Part shown: positions 45,390 to 54,101 of the stretch, piece by piece
Layout of the letters: every line of letters starts with the position of its first letter
How positions within the stretch are numbered: the stretch's first letter is position 1
DNA from: Galbibacter sp038433465
Lineage (GTDB): Bacteria; Bacteroidota; Bacteroidia; Flavobacteriales; Flavobacteriaceae
NCBI RefSeq assembly: GCF_038433465.1
Contig: NZ_JAESVF010000004.1
Coordinates: 124,001 to 188,000, forward strand
Length of the DNA stretch: 64,000 nt
Reading direction: 5' to 3'
Notes under the pieces: generated by a model
Told to the model about the DNA's origin: nothing
Seen by the model: only the letters and a program-made list of their open reading frames with translations
Databases searched by the model: none
Translations under genes and position numbers: made by a program

Positions 45390-45468
45390 AATTCTGCTAA
45401 AAACTAAATTTTATAATTTAATTAATAAAAAATTTCCTGTAAAAAGTTAATTTCAAAAGAAAAAATCC

Positions 45469-46998
45469 ATGGCAGTTTTAGGCTCTATCATCAAAGGAAT
45501 AATTGAATTGGCGGATACAGTTATCTCGGAAGAAGATGCTGTGAAATCTCAGCATAAAGTATTAAAACACTTGCTTGAAAAAGCGCGAGAAACGCAGTTT
45601 GGTAAAGATCATAATTTTGAAGAGATATTAAATACTGATGCTTTTGAAAAGGCATTTGCGACTAATGTTCCCTATTTTGATTACAATTCTTTAAATGAAA
45701 AATATTGGAGTAAACTACACCAAGGGGAAGAAGATGTAACCTGGTCAGGAAATCCTATCTATTATGCTTTGAGCTCTGGAACTACTGGGAAAACAAGTAA
45801 ACGAATTCCTGTTACCGAAGATATGTTGGAGGCTATTCGTAAAACAGGAATAAAGCAGGTGAGTGCTTTAGCAAATTTTGATCTTCCTGCAGATTTTTTC
45901 GAAAAAACAATTATGATGCTTGGGAGTTCGACAAATTTGAAAGAACGCGACGGCCATTTTGAAGGAGAGATTAGCGGGATAAGTGCTAGTAATATTCCTT
46001 TTTGGTTTCGTGGATATTACAAACCTGGTACCGAAATAGCTCAAATTGACGATTGGGATGAGCGGGTTCAAAAAATTGCCGAAGAAGCCAAAAATTGGGA
46101 TATAGGAGCTTTGAGTGGAATTCCGTCTTGGATGGAATTAATGATGAAAAAAGTTATTGAGCACAACAATGTAAAGAACATTCATGAAGTATGGCCAAAC
46201 TTACAAGTTTATACAACTGGGGGTGTTGCCTTTGGACCGTATGAAAAAAGTTTTAATGCGTTGCTAGACCATCCAATTACAATTATAGACACCTATTTAG
46301 CATCCGAAGGATTTTTGGCGTATCAAGAACGACCAGAAACAACATCGATGAAACTGGTGGTTGATAACGGAATTTACTTTGAATTTGTTCCGCTAAAACC
46401 TGAATATATAAAAGAAGATGGTTCTTTGGTTGCGAATGCGCCGTCCATAACTATTGCCGATGTACAAGAAGATGTTGAGTATGTTTTATTGATTTCCACT
46501 GTTTCTGGTGCTTGGAGGTATTTAATAGGCGATACTATAAAATTTACAGATGTTGCTCGCCACGAAATTGTAATTACAGGAAGAACAAAATTTTTCTTGA
46601 ATGTTGTAGGATCTCAACTTTCAGTAAATAAAATGAATGATGCGATTAAGGTTGTAGAGGATGAGTTTAATATGGAGATTCCTGAGTTTACAATTACAGC
46701 AACAAAAATAAATAATGAATATCACCACCATTGGTATATTGGGACTCCAAAGGTAAACGTGAGTAATGAGGAAATTGCTAATTTACTTGATTCGACTTTA
46801 AAAAGTGCAAACAAAAATTATAGTGTAGCGCGTTCAAAAGCTTTAAAGGGAGTGAAAGTAACTACAATTAAACTTGAAGCATTTCATGCGTGGAGTGAAC
46901 ATAATAAAAAGAAAGGCGGACAAGTAAAAATGGAACGTGTAATGGGTGAAGAAAAGTTTAAAAATTGGGAAGAATTTGTAAAACAATTTAAGGGTTAA
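45469..46998 (+). CDS. GH3 (auxin-responsive promoter) family acyl-adenylating protein
   Basis: A 509-residue member of the ANL adenylating superfamily, GH3 branch. The adenylate motif is seen as YYALSSGTTGKTSKRIP (about 102-118), with YASEG-like TYLASEGFLAYQ (about 275-286) and YRYLIGDTIKFTD (as WRYLIGDTIKFTD, about 350-362). Plant members conjugate amino acids to hormones. Bacterial members are of unknown substrate, possibly acyl-amino acid synthesis. It stands alone after a terminator. Confidence 0.87.
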   Translation: MAVLGSIIKGIIELADTVISEEDAVKSQHKVLKHLLEKARETQFGKDHNFEEILNTDAFEKAFATNVPYFDYNSLNEKYWSKLHQGEEDVTWSGNPIYYALSSGTTGKTSKRIPVTEDMLEAIRKTGIKQVSALANFDLPADFFEKTIMMLGSSTNLKERDGHFEGEISGISASNIPFWFRGYYKPGTEIAQIDDWDERVQKIAEEAKNWDIGALSGIPSWMELMMKKVIEHNNVKNIHEVWPNLQVYTTGGVAFGPYEKSFNALLDHPITIIDTYLASEGFLAYQERPETTSMKLVVDNGIYFEFVPLKPEYIKEDGSLVANAPSITIADVQEDVEYVLLISTVSGAWRYLIGDTIKFTDVARHEIVITGRTKFFLNVVGSQLSVNKMNDAIKVVEDEFNMEIPEFTITATKINNEYHHHWYIGTPKVNVSNEEIANLLDSTLKSANKNYSVARSKALKGVKVTTIKLEAFHAWSEHNKKKGGQVKMERVMGEEKFKNWEEFVKQFKG

Positions 46999-47031
46999 GT
47001 AAGTTTCAGAACACTTCTAACTTGTCTATCA

Positions 47032-47586
47032 TTAAAGTTCATTACTTAATTGTACAATGTCTTCAGGAGAAAGATATAGACTCTTTATTCGGTTTTTGTA
47101 TTTTTCGGATAAGCTTGTGTGGTTTAAAATGAAATTTTTGGTAGCCAAGATGTAGCTCCCCATTCCGTGATTTACAGCATAAACATCGGCGGTACGCTCT
47201 GCTTCTCTAATGTGTTTTCCGATGAAAAGATATTTAAAGCCAAAGCTTATTAAATTAAAACTACTCCGATTCATATAATCCATAATGTGACCGAGTTCGT
47301 GACCAATCCAACCAACTAATACTTCCTCTGGAATGCTATCTATCGTGAATTTTTCTCCTTCAATATTAAAATCGCTACTTATATAAATTCGGTACTTTCT
47401 GTTTTTTGGAGTGTTAAAAATTGAAGTGAAAACAGGTTGTGCTTGCATAAACGATTTTTGCAAATTTTCCTTGAATTTAAACTCAATGGTAACATCATTT
47501 AAAGTAGGGTAGAAGCTTAATGCCTTTACAACCTCTTTACGAATTGTAAGCGGAATAGTTTTGTTGCTAAGTTTAACTTTATCCAT
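47032..47586 (-). CDS. Putative cytosolic zinc metallopeptidase (HELGH)
   Basis: A 184-residue protein with no signal peptide. The segment GWIGHELGHIMDYM gives a zincin HExxH motif (His96, Glu97, His100). A later REAERTADVYAVNHG (about 127-141) can supply the third ligand. The arrangement is like gluzincins of the M48 type, but without membrane helices. I do not recognise a named family, and the substrate is unknown. The preceding ~95 residues are strand-rich and might be a prodomain or binding part. It lies alone between a convergent GH3 gene and the YpdA gene. Confidence 0.6.
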   Translation of the reverse strand: MDKVKLSNKTIPLTIRKEVVKALSFYPTLNDVTIEFKFKENLQKSFMQAQPVFTSIFNTPKNRKYRIYISSDFNIEGEKFTIDSIPEEVLVGWIGHELGHIMDYMNRSSFNLISFGFKYLFIGKHIREAERTADVYAVNHGMGSYILATKNFILNHTSLSEKYKNRIKSLYLSPEDIVQLSNEL

Positions 47587-47688
47587 ATTTAATTTTTTAT
47601 AAGAATATAAAAAATAGCTCCTTAGAAATTAAAAATGTAGGTATAAAGTTGTCTTAAAATTTATACTGATATTAGTGCTGAATTGGAA

Positions 47689-48660
47689 TTACACTTCCTT
47701 TGAAAGAATATTCTCGAGAATGAGTTTTGCATGAATTCTTGAGTTTTCGATAAACCAAAGATGCGTGTCCCTACCACCGCAAATTACACCTGCCAAGTAT
47801 AAATTCTCGATGTTTGTCTCCATAGTTTCTTCGTTGTATTGAGGATAAAACTTTCCATCTTCAGATAAACGAACGCCTATTTTTTTCAGGAAATCAAAAT
47901 TCGGTTTGTAGCCAGTGAGTGCCAATACAAAATCGTTTTCAATAGTTTTTTCACCTTCTGGAGTATCGAGAATGAGCGTTTTTTCGGTAAATTGTTTTAC
48001 AGTCGTATTAAAATACGCTTTGATACTTCCCTCCTTTATTCGGTTTTCAATATCTGGCTTCACCCAATATTTAACACGCGGACCAATTTCGGGTCCTCTT
48101 ACAATCATGGTCACATTTGCACCTTTTCGGTAGCATTCTAGAGCGGCATCTACAGCCGAGTTACTTGCGCCAATTACTGCCAAGTTTTGCATGGCGTAAA
48201 AATGCGGATCTTTATAGTAGTGCGCTACTTTTGGTAAATCTTCCCCTGGAGTATTTATAGTGTTTGGAATGTCGTAAAACCCTGTCGAAACAATTACATA
48301 CGTTGCTTTGTATTCGTCTTTAGAAGTTTTAACGATAAATGTATTTTCTTTTTGTTTTTCTACGGAAGTAACTTCTTCAAAAAGATTGATATCTAGATTA
48401 TTTGAGGTTACAATACGGCGGTAATATTCCAACGCTTCATTTCTTCTTGGCTTTGCTTCTTTACTGATGAATGGAATATTGTCGATTTCTAATTTTTCAG
48501 AAGAAGAAAAAAACTGCATATTCATCGGGTAGTTAAATAACGAATTTACTACGGGGCCTTTTTCAATAATTAAAAAATCCAATCCTTTCTTCTTAGCCTC
48601 GAGTCCGCATGCAATTCCAATAGGACCTCCTCCAATGATGATTACATCTTTTTGAATCAT
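47689..48660 (-). CDS. YpdA-family FAD/NAD(P)-dependent disulfide reductase
   Basis: A 323-residue flavoprotein of the thioredoxin-reductase fold. The FAD motif is GGGPIGIACGLEA (about 10-22), the NAD(P) motif IGASNSAVDAALE (about 161-173), and the C-terminal segment YLAGVICGGRDTHLWFIENSR in pieces (about 287-307). It lacks the CxxC redox pair of thioredoxin reductase. YpdA reduces bacillithiol disulfide in Firmicutes; the thiol used here is an inference. Its start overlaps the rpe stop by 4 bases, so the two are co-transcribed. Confidence 0.85.
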   Translation of the reverse strand: MIQKDVIIIGGGPIGIACGLEAKKKGLDFLIIEKGPVVNSLFNYPMNMQFFSSSEKLEIDNIPFISKEAKPRRNEALEYYRRIVTSNNLDINLFEEVTSVEKQKENTFIVKTSKDEYKATYVIVSTGFYDIPNTINTPGEDLPKVAHYYKDPHFYAMQNLAVIGASNSAVDAALECYRKGANVTMIVRGPEIGPRVKYWVKPDIENRIKEGSIKAYFNTTVKQFTEKTLILDTPEGEKTIENDFVLALTGYKPNFDFLKKIGVRLSEDGKFYPQYNEETMETNIENLYLAGVICGGRDTHLWFIENSRIHAKLILENILSKEV

Positions 48661-49319
48661 GAATTAATTGTGTTTTTTAAGTCTGAAATAGTTTGTTTTT
48701 GATTATTACTATTGAAAATAAAACTTCCAGCTACAAGTACATCTGCACCTGCATCGATTAATTTTTTAGCATTTTCGGCATTAACACCACCATCAATTTC
48801 GATAAGGGTTGAAGCGTTGTTGGTAGTAATAATTTCTTTGAGTTGCTGTATTTTATTGTAAGTACGTTCAATAAAAGATTGTCCGCCAAACCCAGGATTT
48901 ACACTCATAATTAAAACCAAATCAAGGTCGTTTATCACGTCTTCTAATACCCGTACATTGGTATGCGGATTGAGTGCCACGCCAGCCTTCATTCCAGCGG
49001 CTTTTATCGCTCGGATAGTACGATGTAAATGGGTGCACGCTTCAAAATGTACCGTTAAGATATCGACACCAAGCGCTGCAAAATCTTCGATATAACGATC
49101 GGGATCGTTAATCATTAAATGAGTGTCTAATGTTTTCTTAGCGTATTTTGAAATTGCTTTTATAACAGGCATTCCAAACGAAATGTTCGGAACAAACATT
49201 CCGTCCATTACATCTATATGAAACCAATCGGCGTCGCTTTTGTTAACCATTTCGATATCGCGTTGTAAGTTGGCAAAATCGGCTGCCAATAACGAGGGCG
49301 CAATTAATTTTTTGTTCAT
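48657..49319 (-). CDS. rpe: Ribulose-phosphate 3-epimerase
   Basis: It interconverts ribulose-5-phosphate and xylulose-5-phosphate in the pentose phosphate pathway. The 220-residue TIM barrel starts LIAPSLLAADFANLQ. It has the metal/active-site segments WFHIDVMDGMFVPN (about 33-46), MVNPGFGGQSFI-like SVNPGFGGQSFI (about 140-151), and EIDGGVN plus the phosphate-binding ADVLVAGSFIF. I place the start at 49319, because the 63 codons upstream in the same frame do not resemble the family. Confidence 0.93.
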   Translation of the reverse strand: MNKKLIAPSLLAADFANLQRDIEMVNKSDADWFHIDVMDGMFVPNISFGMPVIKAISKYAKKTLDTHLMINDPDRYIEDFAALGVDILTVHFEACTHLHRTIRAIKAAGMKAGVALNPHTNVRVLEDVINDLDLVLIMSVNPGFGGQSFIERTYNKIQQLKEIITTNNASTLIEIDGGVNAENAKKLIDAGADVLVAGSFIFNSNNQKQTISDLKNTINS

Positions 49320-49586
49320 AAGGAATGCGTTATAAATTAAGTCTATTAACAAAAATAAGGGAAATATATTGAACTCATTTAAACTTTTAATGGTTAAGCG
49401 AAAATCAGTCATTTTTTGAGTATTTGAAGAATTTTTTGAATTGCATAGCAGCGCTACGGAAAGAAAAAAAGACAAAAAATACACGAATAAAGGACTATTT
49501 TTTAGCAAACAGGAAAGGTATAAATAAGTTCACTCTATAAAAAATACGATTTGAAGTTCTTAACACGCTTTTAAATTTAAAGGATG

Positions 49587-50054
49587 TTACCTACTGTATT
49601 GAAGTTGCTTAACTGTTAGATTTTCAGAAAGTGCCACATCGTAAATAGTGATGATTTTTTCTCCTGATGTATCGTTTGCACGGTATTTAAAAGTAGTTGT
49701 TATTTCATGTATTTCGTTAGCCTCACTTTGTTGCGATAAAGCTTCATACTTATTCTTGTTTGAAACAACCGAATCGTAAACCGCTTGTAGTTCTGTTGAT
49801 TTTTTTTCTGGAGCATCAGTCAGTCCAGACATTAAATTATCATATTCGTCGGCTAATTCTTTGTAGTATTCTTTTTTGTATATGGTGTCGATAGCTCCCA
49901 TTTCTATAAATTCATAAGATTTTGGATCACTTAAAGTTTTAAGAACTTCTGCTTCTATAATAGATTTAATTTTTTCTTCAGTAGAAAGTTTCTTTTCACA
50001 AGTATTAAATAGTAGTGTTGAAATGAAAATGGTAATTGGTAGTAGATGTTTCAT
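49587..50054 (-). CDS. Small lipoprotein of unknown function
   Basis: A 155-residue protein with a lipoprotein signal (FISTLLFNTCEKK, Cys near residue 19), then a helical, charged body (about 25-120). The C-terminal strand region ends ITIYDVALSENLTVKQLQYSR. Not recognised. Codon use is like its neighbours and no operon partner is obvious. Confidence 0.55.
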   Translation of the reverse strand: MKHLLPITIFISTLLFNTCEKKLSTEEKIKSIIEAEVLKTLSDPKSYEFIEMGAIDTIYKKEYYKELADEYDNLMSGLTDAPEKKSTELQAVYDSVVSNKNKYEALSQQSEANEIHEITTTFKYRANDTSGEKIITIYDVALSENLTVKQLQYSR

Positions 50055-50142
50055 GGTTGGTGAATTTAAATTCAGAAATTATTTCATTGTATAGTTTAGG
50101 TTTTTTAAGTGTTTTATTAGGTTTTACAATTTGCTTAAAATT

Positions 50143-50170
50143 AAAAAACTCCGGTAATCAGCCGGAGTTT
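50143..50170 (-). terminator. Terminator after rpoD
   Basis: On the minus strand, AAACTCCGGC / ACCGGAGTTT with a 5-base loop is followed by TTTT, about 155 bases after the rpoD stop codon. Confidence 0.65.
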
Positions 50171-50189
50171 ATTCATCAATCAAAAAACG

Positions 50190-50210
50190 AACAGTTTATG
50201 ATAAACTGTT
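50190..50210. other. Near-perfect palindrome in the rpoD 3' region
   Basis: Arms AACAGTTTAT and ATAAACTGTT around one central base. No T run follows, so it may be a protein site or an mRNA 3' end structure. Confidence 0.45.
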
Positions 50211-50323
50211 GTAACGGTATATATTTTGGCTTCTTTGTTGTCTTGAATTAAACTCAAAATTTCATCAATTTTACAATGTGAAAAATTAAGTTCCTATAAA
50301 ATTACAAAAAAGATAGCAAATAT

Positions 50324-51187
50324 TTATCCTAAGTATGTTTTAAGAATTTTACTTCTTGAGGTGTGTTTTAACCTTCTAATTGCTTTCTCTTTAATCTGAC
50401 GAACACGCTCTCGAGTAAGATCGAAAGTTTCTCCAATTTCTTCAAGAGTCATTGGGTGTTGGTCTCCTAAGCCAAAGTAAAGTCTGATAACGTCTGCCTC
50501 ACGTGGTGTAAGCGTTTCTAGCGCTCTTTCAATCTCGGTGCGTAATGATTCGTGTAATAAATCTTTGTCTGGGTTTGGCGATTCTCCACTACGAAGTACA
50601 TCGTAAAGGTTCGAATCTTCTCCTTCTACTAATGGAGCATCCATCGATACGTGACGCCCAGAGTTTTTCATAGATTCTTTTACGTCGTTGATAGACATGT
50701 CAAGCTCTTTTGCGATTTCTTCAGCAGAAGGAACACGCTCATGTGCTTGCTCTAAAAAGGCGTAGGTTTTATTAATTTTGTTAATAGAACCAATTTTATT
50801 TAATGGTAATCTTACAATACGCGATTGCTCTGCTAATGCTTGTAGGATAGATTGACGAATCCACCATACGGCATACGAGATAAATTTAAAACCACGAGTT
50901 TCATCAAAACGTTGTGCAGCTTTGATAAGGCCTAAGTTTCCTTCGTTAATTAAATCGGGTAAGGTTAATCCTTGGTTTTGATATTGTTTTGCTACCGATA
51001 CCACAAAACGTAAATTAGCTTTTGTTAATTTTTCTAGAGCCACTTGGTCTCCAGCCTTGATGCGTTGTGCTAATTCTACTTCTTCGTCTGCAGTAATAAG
51101 GTCAACTTTACCAATTTCTTGAAGATACTTATCCAGGGAAGCGGTTTCTCTATTGGTTACCTGCTTCGTAATTTTGAGCTGTCTCAT
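50324..51187 (-). CDS. rpoD: Primary RNA polymerase sigma factor (RpoD/SigA)
   Basis: The housekeeping sigma factor. The 287-residue protein is short, lacking region 1.1 and the non-conserved insert, as is normal in Bacteroidota. Regions are visible in order: 1.2 (SLDKYLQEIGKVDLI, about 17-31), 2 (LTLPDLINEGNLGLIKAAQRFD, in the 2.1-2.2 region, about 73-94, then FKFISYAVWWIRQSI), 3 (VPSAEEIAKEL) and 4 (LTPREADVIRLYFGL and LTRERVRQIKEKAIRRL). Its atypical region 2/4 sequences go with the TTG/TAnnTTTG promoters seen throughout the window. Confidence 0.93.
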   Translation of the reverse strand: MRQLKITKQVTNRETASLDKYLQEIGKVDLITADEEVELAQRIKAGDQVALEKLTKANLRFVVSVAKQYQNQGLTLPDLINEGNLGLIKAAQRFDETRGFKFISYAVWWIRQSILQALAEQSRIVRLPLNKIGSINKINKTYAFLEQAHERVPSAEEIAKELDMSINDVKESMKNSGRHVSMDAPLVEGEDSNLYDVLRSGESPNPDKDLLHESLRTEIERALETLTPREADVIRLYFGLGDQHPMTLEEIGETFDLTRERVRQIKEKAIRRLKHTSRSKILKTYLG

Positions 51188-51289
51188 CTATTCTCTCCTG
51201 ATTGTTTTTAATGAATATTGGGTGTACAGGTAATTATACGTAGCAAGTCGAGAAAATGTTACAAAAAAAATTATTTTTTTTATATAAAA

Positions 51290-51330
51290 TAAAAATCCCC
51301 GAAGGTTTTAAATGCCTCCGGGGAATAATT
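51290..51330 (-). terminator. Terminator after the M61 peptidase gene
   Basis: On the minus strand, CCCCGGAGGC pairs with ACCTTCGGGG around a short A/T loop, followed by ATTTTTATTTT. Confidence 0.7.
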
Positions 51331-51353
51331 TTATAGATAAAACGTATTGTTGT

Positions 51354-53213
51354 TTAGCCTTTTAACCAAGCGTTTCGAAGTGCATCTTGCGTAGGAGTTG
51401 TAGCACTCATTTTAGTAAGTTTTTTGTCTTCTATTTTTGGAGTCCCTGCTTTTCCTTTAAGTGTCATTTCTTTTCCGTCTCTATCGATAACAAGTGTTAC
51501 ATCGGTGTCTGGTTGCCATCCCATCGAACCAATAACAACCTCACGAATAGCTTCCACAGTAAAAGGTGTTTCGTTAACCGATTTTATGATATCGTTGGCT
51601 TTTAAACCAATAGCTTTCATAGACGTATTTAAGTCGATATTTCTAACAAAAATATCGTTGCTTGCTGGTTTTACATCAATAAAAGGAGTTTGTCCGTTTA
51701 AGAAAAATCCGGTCTCAACCATTTCTGATTCAAATGACAGTCCAACTTTTTGGAAGAAATCTTCATAGTTTATTGGAGTGTCTCCCACCACATAGGTGTT
51801 TAAAAATGTACCAACTTCAGGATAAGTGATTGCTACAATTTTGTCGAAAAGTTCGTTGTCTTTAAAAGGCTTATCTTCTCCGTATTCTATAGAGAGTTGC
51901 TTCATAAGCCATAAAATTCCTTTTTCGCCATTGCTTTGTTCACGGATAATTAAATCGACGCACATCCCGATAAGCGCACCTTTTTCGTATACATTTCCGT
52001 ATTCATCTTTATAAGGTTCAACCAAAACATTTTTACTCATATTGGTAAATGAAAGGCTGTCGTTATAGCGTTTTGAATTCTGAATTTTAGTAGCAATTCT
52101 GTCGTAAAAAGCTTGCTCGTCTATAAGTCCTTGATTGATTTGAAATAGATTGGCAAAGTATTCGGTAACTCCTTCGTACATCCATAAATGTTCAGACATT
52201 TTTGGATTGTTATAATCGAAATATTGAATTTCTTCTGAATGTACCGTAAGTGGCGTTACAATATGAAAAAACTCATGAGATACTACATCGGTCATGGTTT
52301 CAACAAGCGCTTCTTTCGGCATAGTTTCGGGTAAAACTACAGTAGTACTTGTGTGGTGTTCTAATGCTCCAAAACCAGTAGGACTTCCTTCGTCCATCGC
52401 TCCTAAAAACAATAAAATGTTGTATTTTTTAGTCGCATTGATATCGCCTAAAAATGTTTTTTGGGCTTGCATCATTTTCTCCATTTCGTTTTTAATACTC
52501 AATGACGAATAAACTTTGTTTGGAGAATATACAGATAAAGTTACCTCGATATCGTTTACAGAAAAAGTTTGCGAATCTGGACGCGAGTACATAATTGGAT
52601 TATCAGTTACTTCAAAGTATCTGTTTGCCATAAAAGTATCGGTATTTGCTTTGCCATCATTTAGCATAACTTTGTTAAGCGAAGTAGAAGCTTCAAATCC
52701 GTTTGGATGTGTAAAGTGAAGTAAGTACGAATGTTCTTTTAAATTATCGAAATACCCAACAAACATGTGTAAGTTTAAAAAGTAGTTTTTGTTGGCTTCG
52801 ATATTTGTTCCAGCTGGTGAAAATACAGCTTCTTCAACTTCAGTTTCAGTATCAAAAGAATCGTTTACATCGTATTCAATTCTGTCAAAATTTGTAGCAT
52901 TGTTAATTTTCCAAGTGTTTGCATCCACACTCGAAATTTCCATTTCTTTATTGTTGTAATCGTATGCTTTTACATTTTCTAAAAACTCTCCGTAATTGTT
53001 GTTACTATAGGTTCCAGGAACTGTTTTCGGGATGTAAAAATTAATAGTTTCCGTAGTAAAACGACCAGGATTAATAGTTACATGAACTTTGTCGTTGGTA
53101 ACATTTACAAGGTCTATCGACGCATCGATAGGAGTGCTCGTTGCTAAATCGTTTACTTTTGGAGTACAGGCTACAATACCAACCGCCAAAAGTGCAAAAG
53201 CTATTTTCTTCAT
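51354..53213 (-). CDS. M61-family peptidase (glycyl aminopeptidase-like) with PDZ domain, lipoprotein
   Basis: A 619-residue exported peptidase. The lipoprotein signal is MKKIAFALLAVGIVACT (Cys16). An N-terminal strand-rich domain is followed by the gluzincin domain with SHEFFHIVTPL, the HExxH zinc site, and a downstream WMYEGVTEYFANL that carries the third ligand Glu. The C-terminus carries a PDZ-like domain (about 515-605). M61 enzymes remove N-terminal Gly/Ala. I choose the ATG at 53213 because the signal peptide begins there; three codons upstream add nothing. Confidence 0.85.
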   Translation of the reverse strand: MKKIAFALLAVGIVACTPKVNDLATSTPIDASIDLVNVTNDKVHVTINPGRFTTETINFYIPKTVPGTYSNNNYGEFLENVKAYDYNNKEMEISSVDANTWKINNATNFDRIEYDVNDSFDTETEVEEAVFSPAGTNIEANKNYFLNLHMFVGYFDNLKEHSYLLHFTHPNGFEASTSLNKVMLNDGKANTDTFMANRYFEVTDNPIMYSRPDSQTFSVNDIEVTLSVYSPNKVYSSLSIKNEMEKMMQAQKTFLGDINATKKYNILLFLGAMDEGSPTGFGALEHHTSTTVVLPETMPKEALVETMTDVVSHEFFHIVTPLTVHSEEIQYFDYNNPKMSEHLWMYEGVTEYFANLFQINQGLIDEQAFYDRIATKIQNSKRYNDSLSFTNMSKNVLVEPYKDEYGNVYEKGALIGMCVDLIIREQSNGEKGILWLMKQLSIEYGEDKPFKDNELFDKIVAITYPEVGTFLNTYVVGDTPINYEDFFQKVGLSFESEMVETGFFLNGQTPFIDVKPASNDIFVRNIDLNTSMKAIGLKANDIIKSVNETPFTVEAIREVVIGSMGWQPDTDVTLVIDRDGKEMTLKGKAGTPKIEDKKLTKMSATTPTQDALRNAWLKG

Positions 53214-53264
53214 ATGTATCATTAAATCAAATTTGTGTTATAAGACTTGTTTTTGGTAACTATG

Positions 53265-54089
53265 TTACAGTTTTTCCATGATTAATTTTAAATAATTTGC
53301 AACCCCGTCTTCTTTATGATGTTGGGTAATTGCTTTGGCAACGGCTTTAACTTCGTTACGGGCATTTTCTACCGCAACGCCAAGCCCTACGGCACCTATC
53401 ATTTCTTCATCGTTGTAATTATCGCCAAAAGCAACAGCCTCTTCTAATTTTATAGATGGATAGCAGTGTTGCAATAATTTTTCGATACCAGTGAGTTTAG
53501 AAACCTTTTTGTTGGCAATTTCAATATAGGTGTCTTTTGAGCGGTATAAATGTAATTGGTCCCCAAAATTTTCATCCAAAAACTCATAAACAGTATCTAT
53601 TTTTTCTTTTTCGCCCATGCACATAATTTTATGAGCGCCTTTATTTTCTTTTTTCCAAGATTTTAAAACTTCAGTATTCGGAACAACTTCAGGGTCTGTT
53701 TTAGTATTTGTTTGTTCTCTTTTTGCCCAATAATCCATCGTGTCGACATACCAATTGTTTGCGTTGAATAAACTCAAATGCACCCTATTGTCTCCAGCAT
53801 TTTCATTTAAATGAATTAATTCTTCTAAAATATTTAAAGGAATTTCTTCGGAATGTACAACCTCGGTTTTGGTAATTACATAAGCTCCGTTATAGGCAAT
53901 AAGTGGGGTCTCCAAAATTTCGAGATCCTCCTGAAGATGATACATTTGCTTTGGCATTCTAGACGAAACCAAAATAAACGGAATATTTTTTTTATTTAGA
54001 TTTTTAACTTGCTCGATGGTAGGAGTTGTAAGTTCTCTCTCTGGTCCAAGCAAAGTGCCGTCTATATCTGAAAAAGCAATTTTGTACAT
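53265..54089 (-). CDS. Cof-type HAD-IIB family phosphatase
   Basis: A 274-residue haloacid dehalogenase hydrolase with a IIB cap. Motif I is SDIDGTLLG (about 7-15), motif II the VSSRMP (about 41-46), motif III Lys in NKKVSKLTG, and motif IV AFGDNYNDEEMI (about 219-230). Such enzymes dephosphorylate sugar phosphates or flavin/PLP precursors; the substrate cannot be read from sequence. A serine hydrolase gene lies 12 bases upstream on the same strand. Confidence 0.88.
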   Translation of the reverse strand: MYKIAFSDIDGTLLGPERELTTPTIEQVKNLNKKNIPFILVSSRMPKQMYHLQEDLEILETPLIAYNGAYVITKTEVVHSEEIPLNILEELIHLNENAGDNRVHLSLFNANNWYVDTMDYWAKREQTNTKTDPEVVPNTEVLKSWKKENKGAHKIMCMGEKEKIDTVYEFLDENFGDQLHLYRSKDTYIEIANKKVSKLTGIEKLLQHCYPSIKLEEAVAFGDNYNDEEMIGAVGLGVAVENARNEVKAVAKAITQHHKEDGVANYLKLIMEKL

Positions 54090-54101
54090 GTTTTGTATGG
54101 T

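Noticed and set aside
49320..49508. 63-residue N-terminal extension of rpe
   Set aside because: The family begins at the Met at 49319. The upstream segment is hydrophobic and unrelated.
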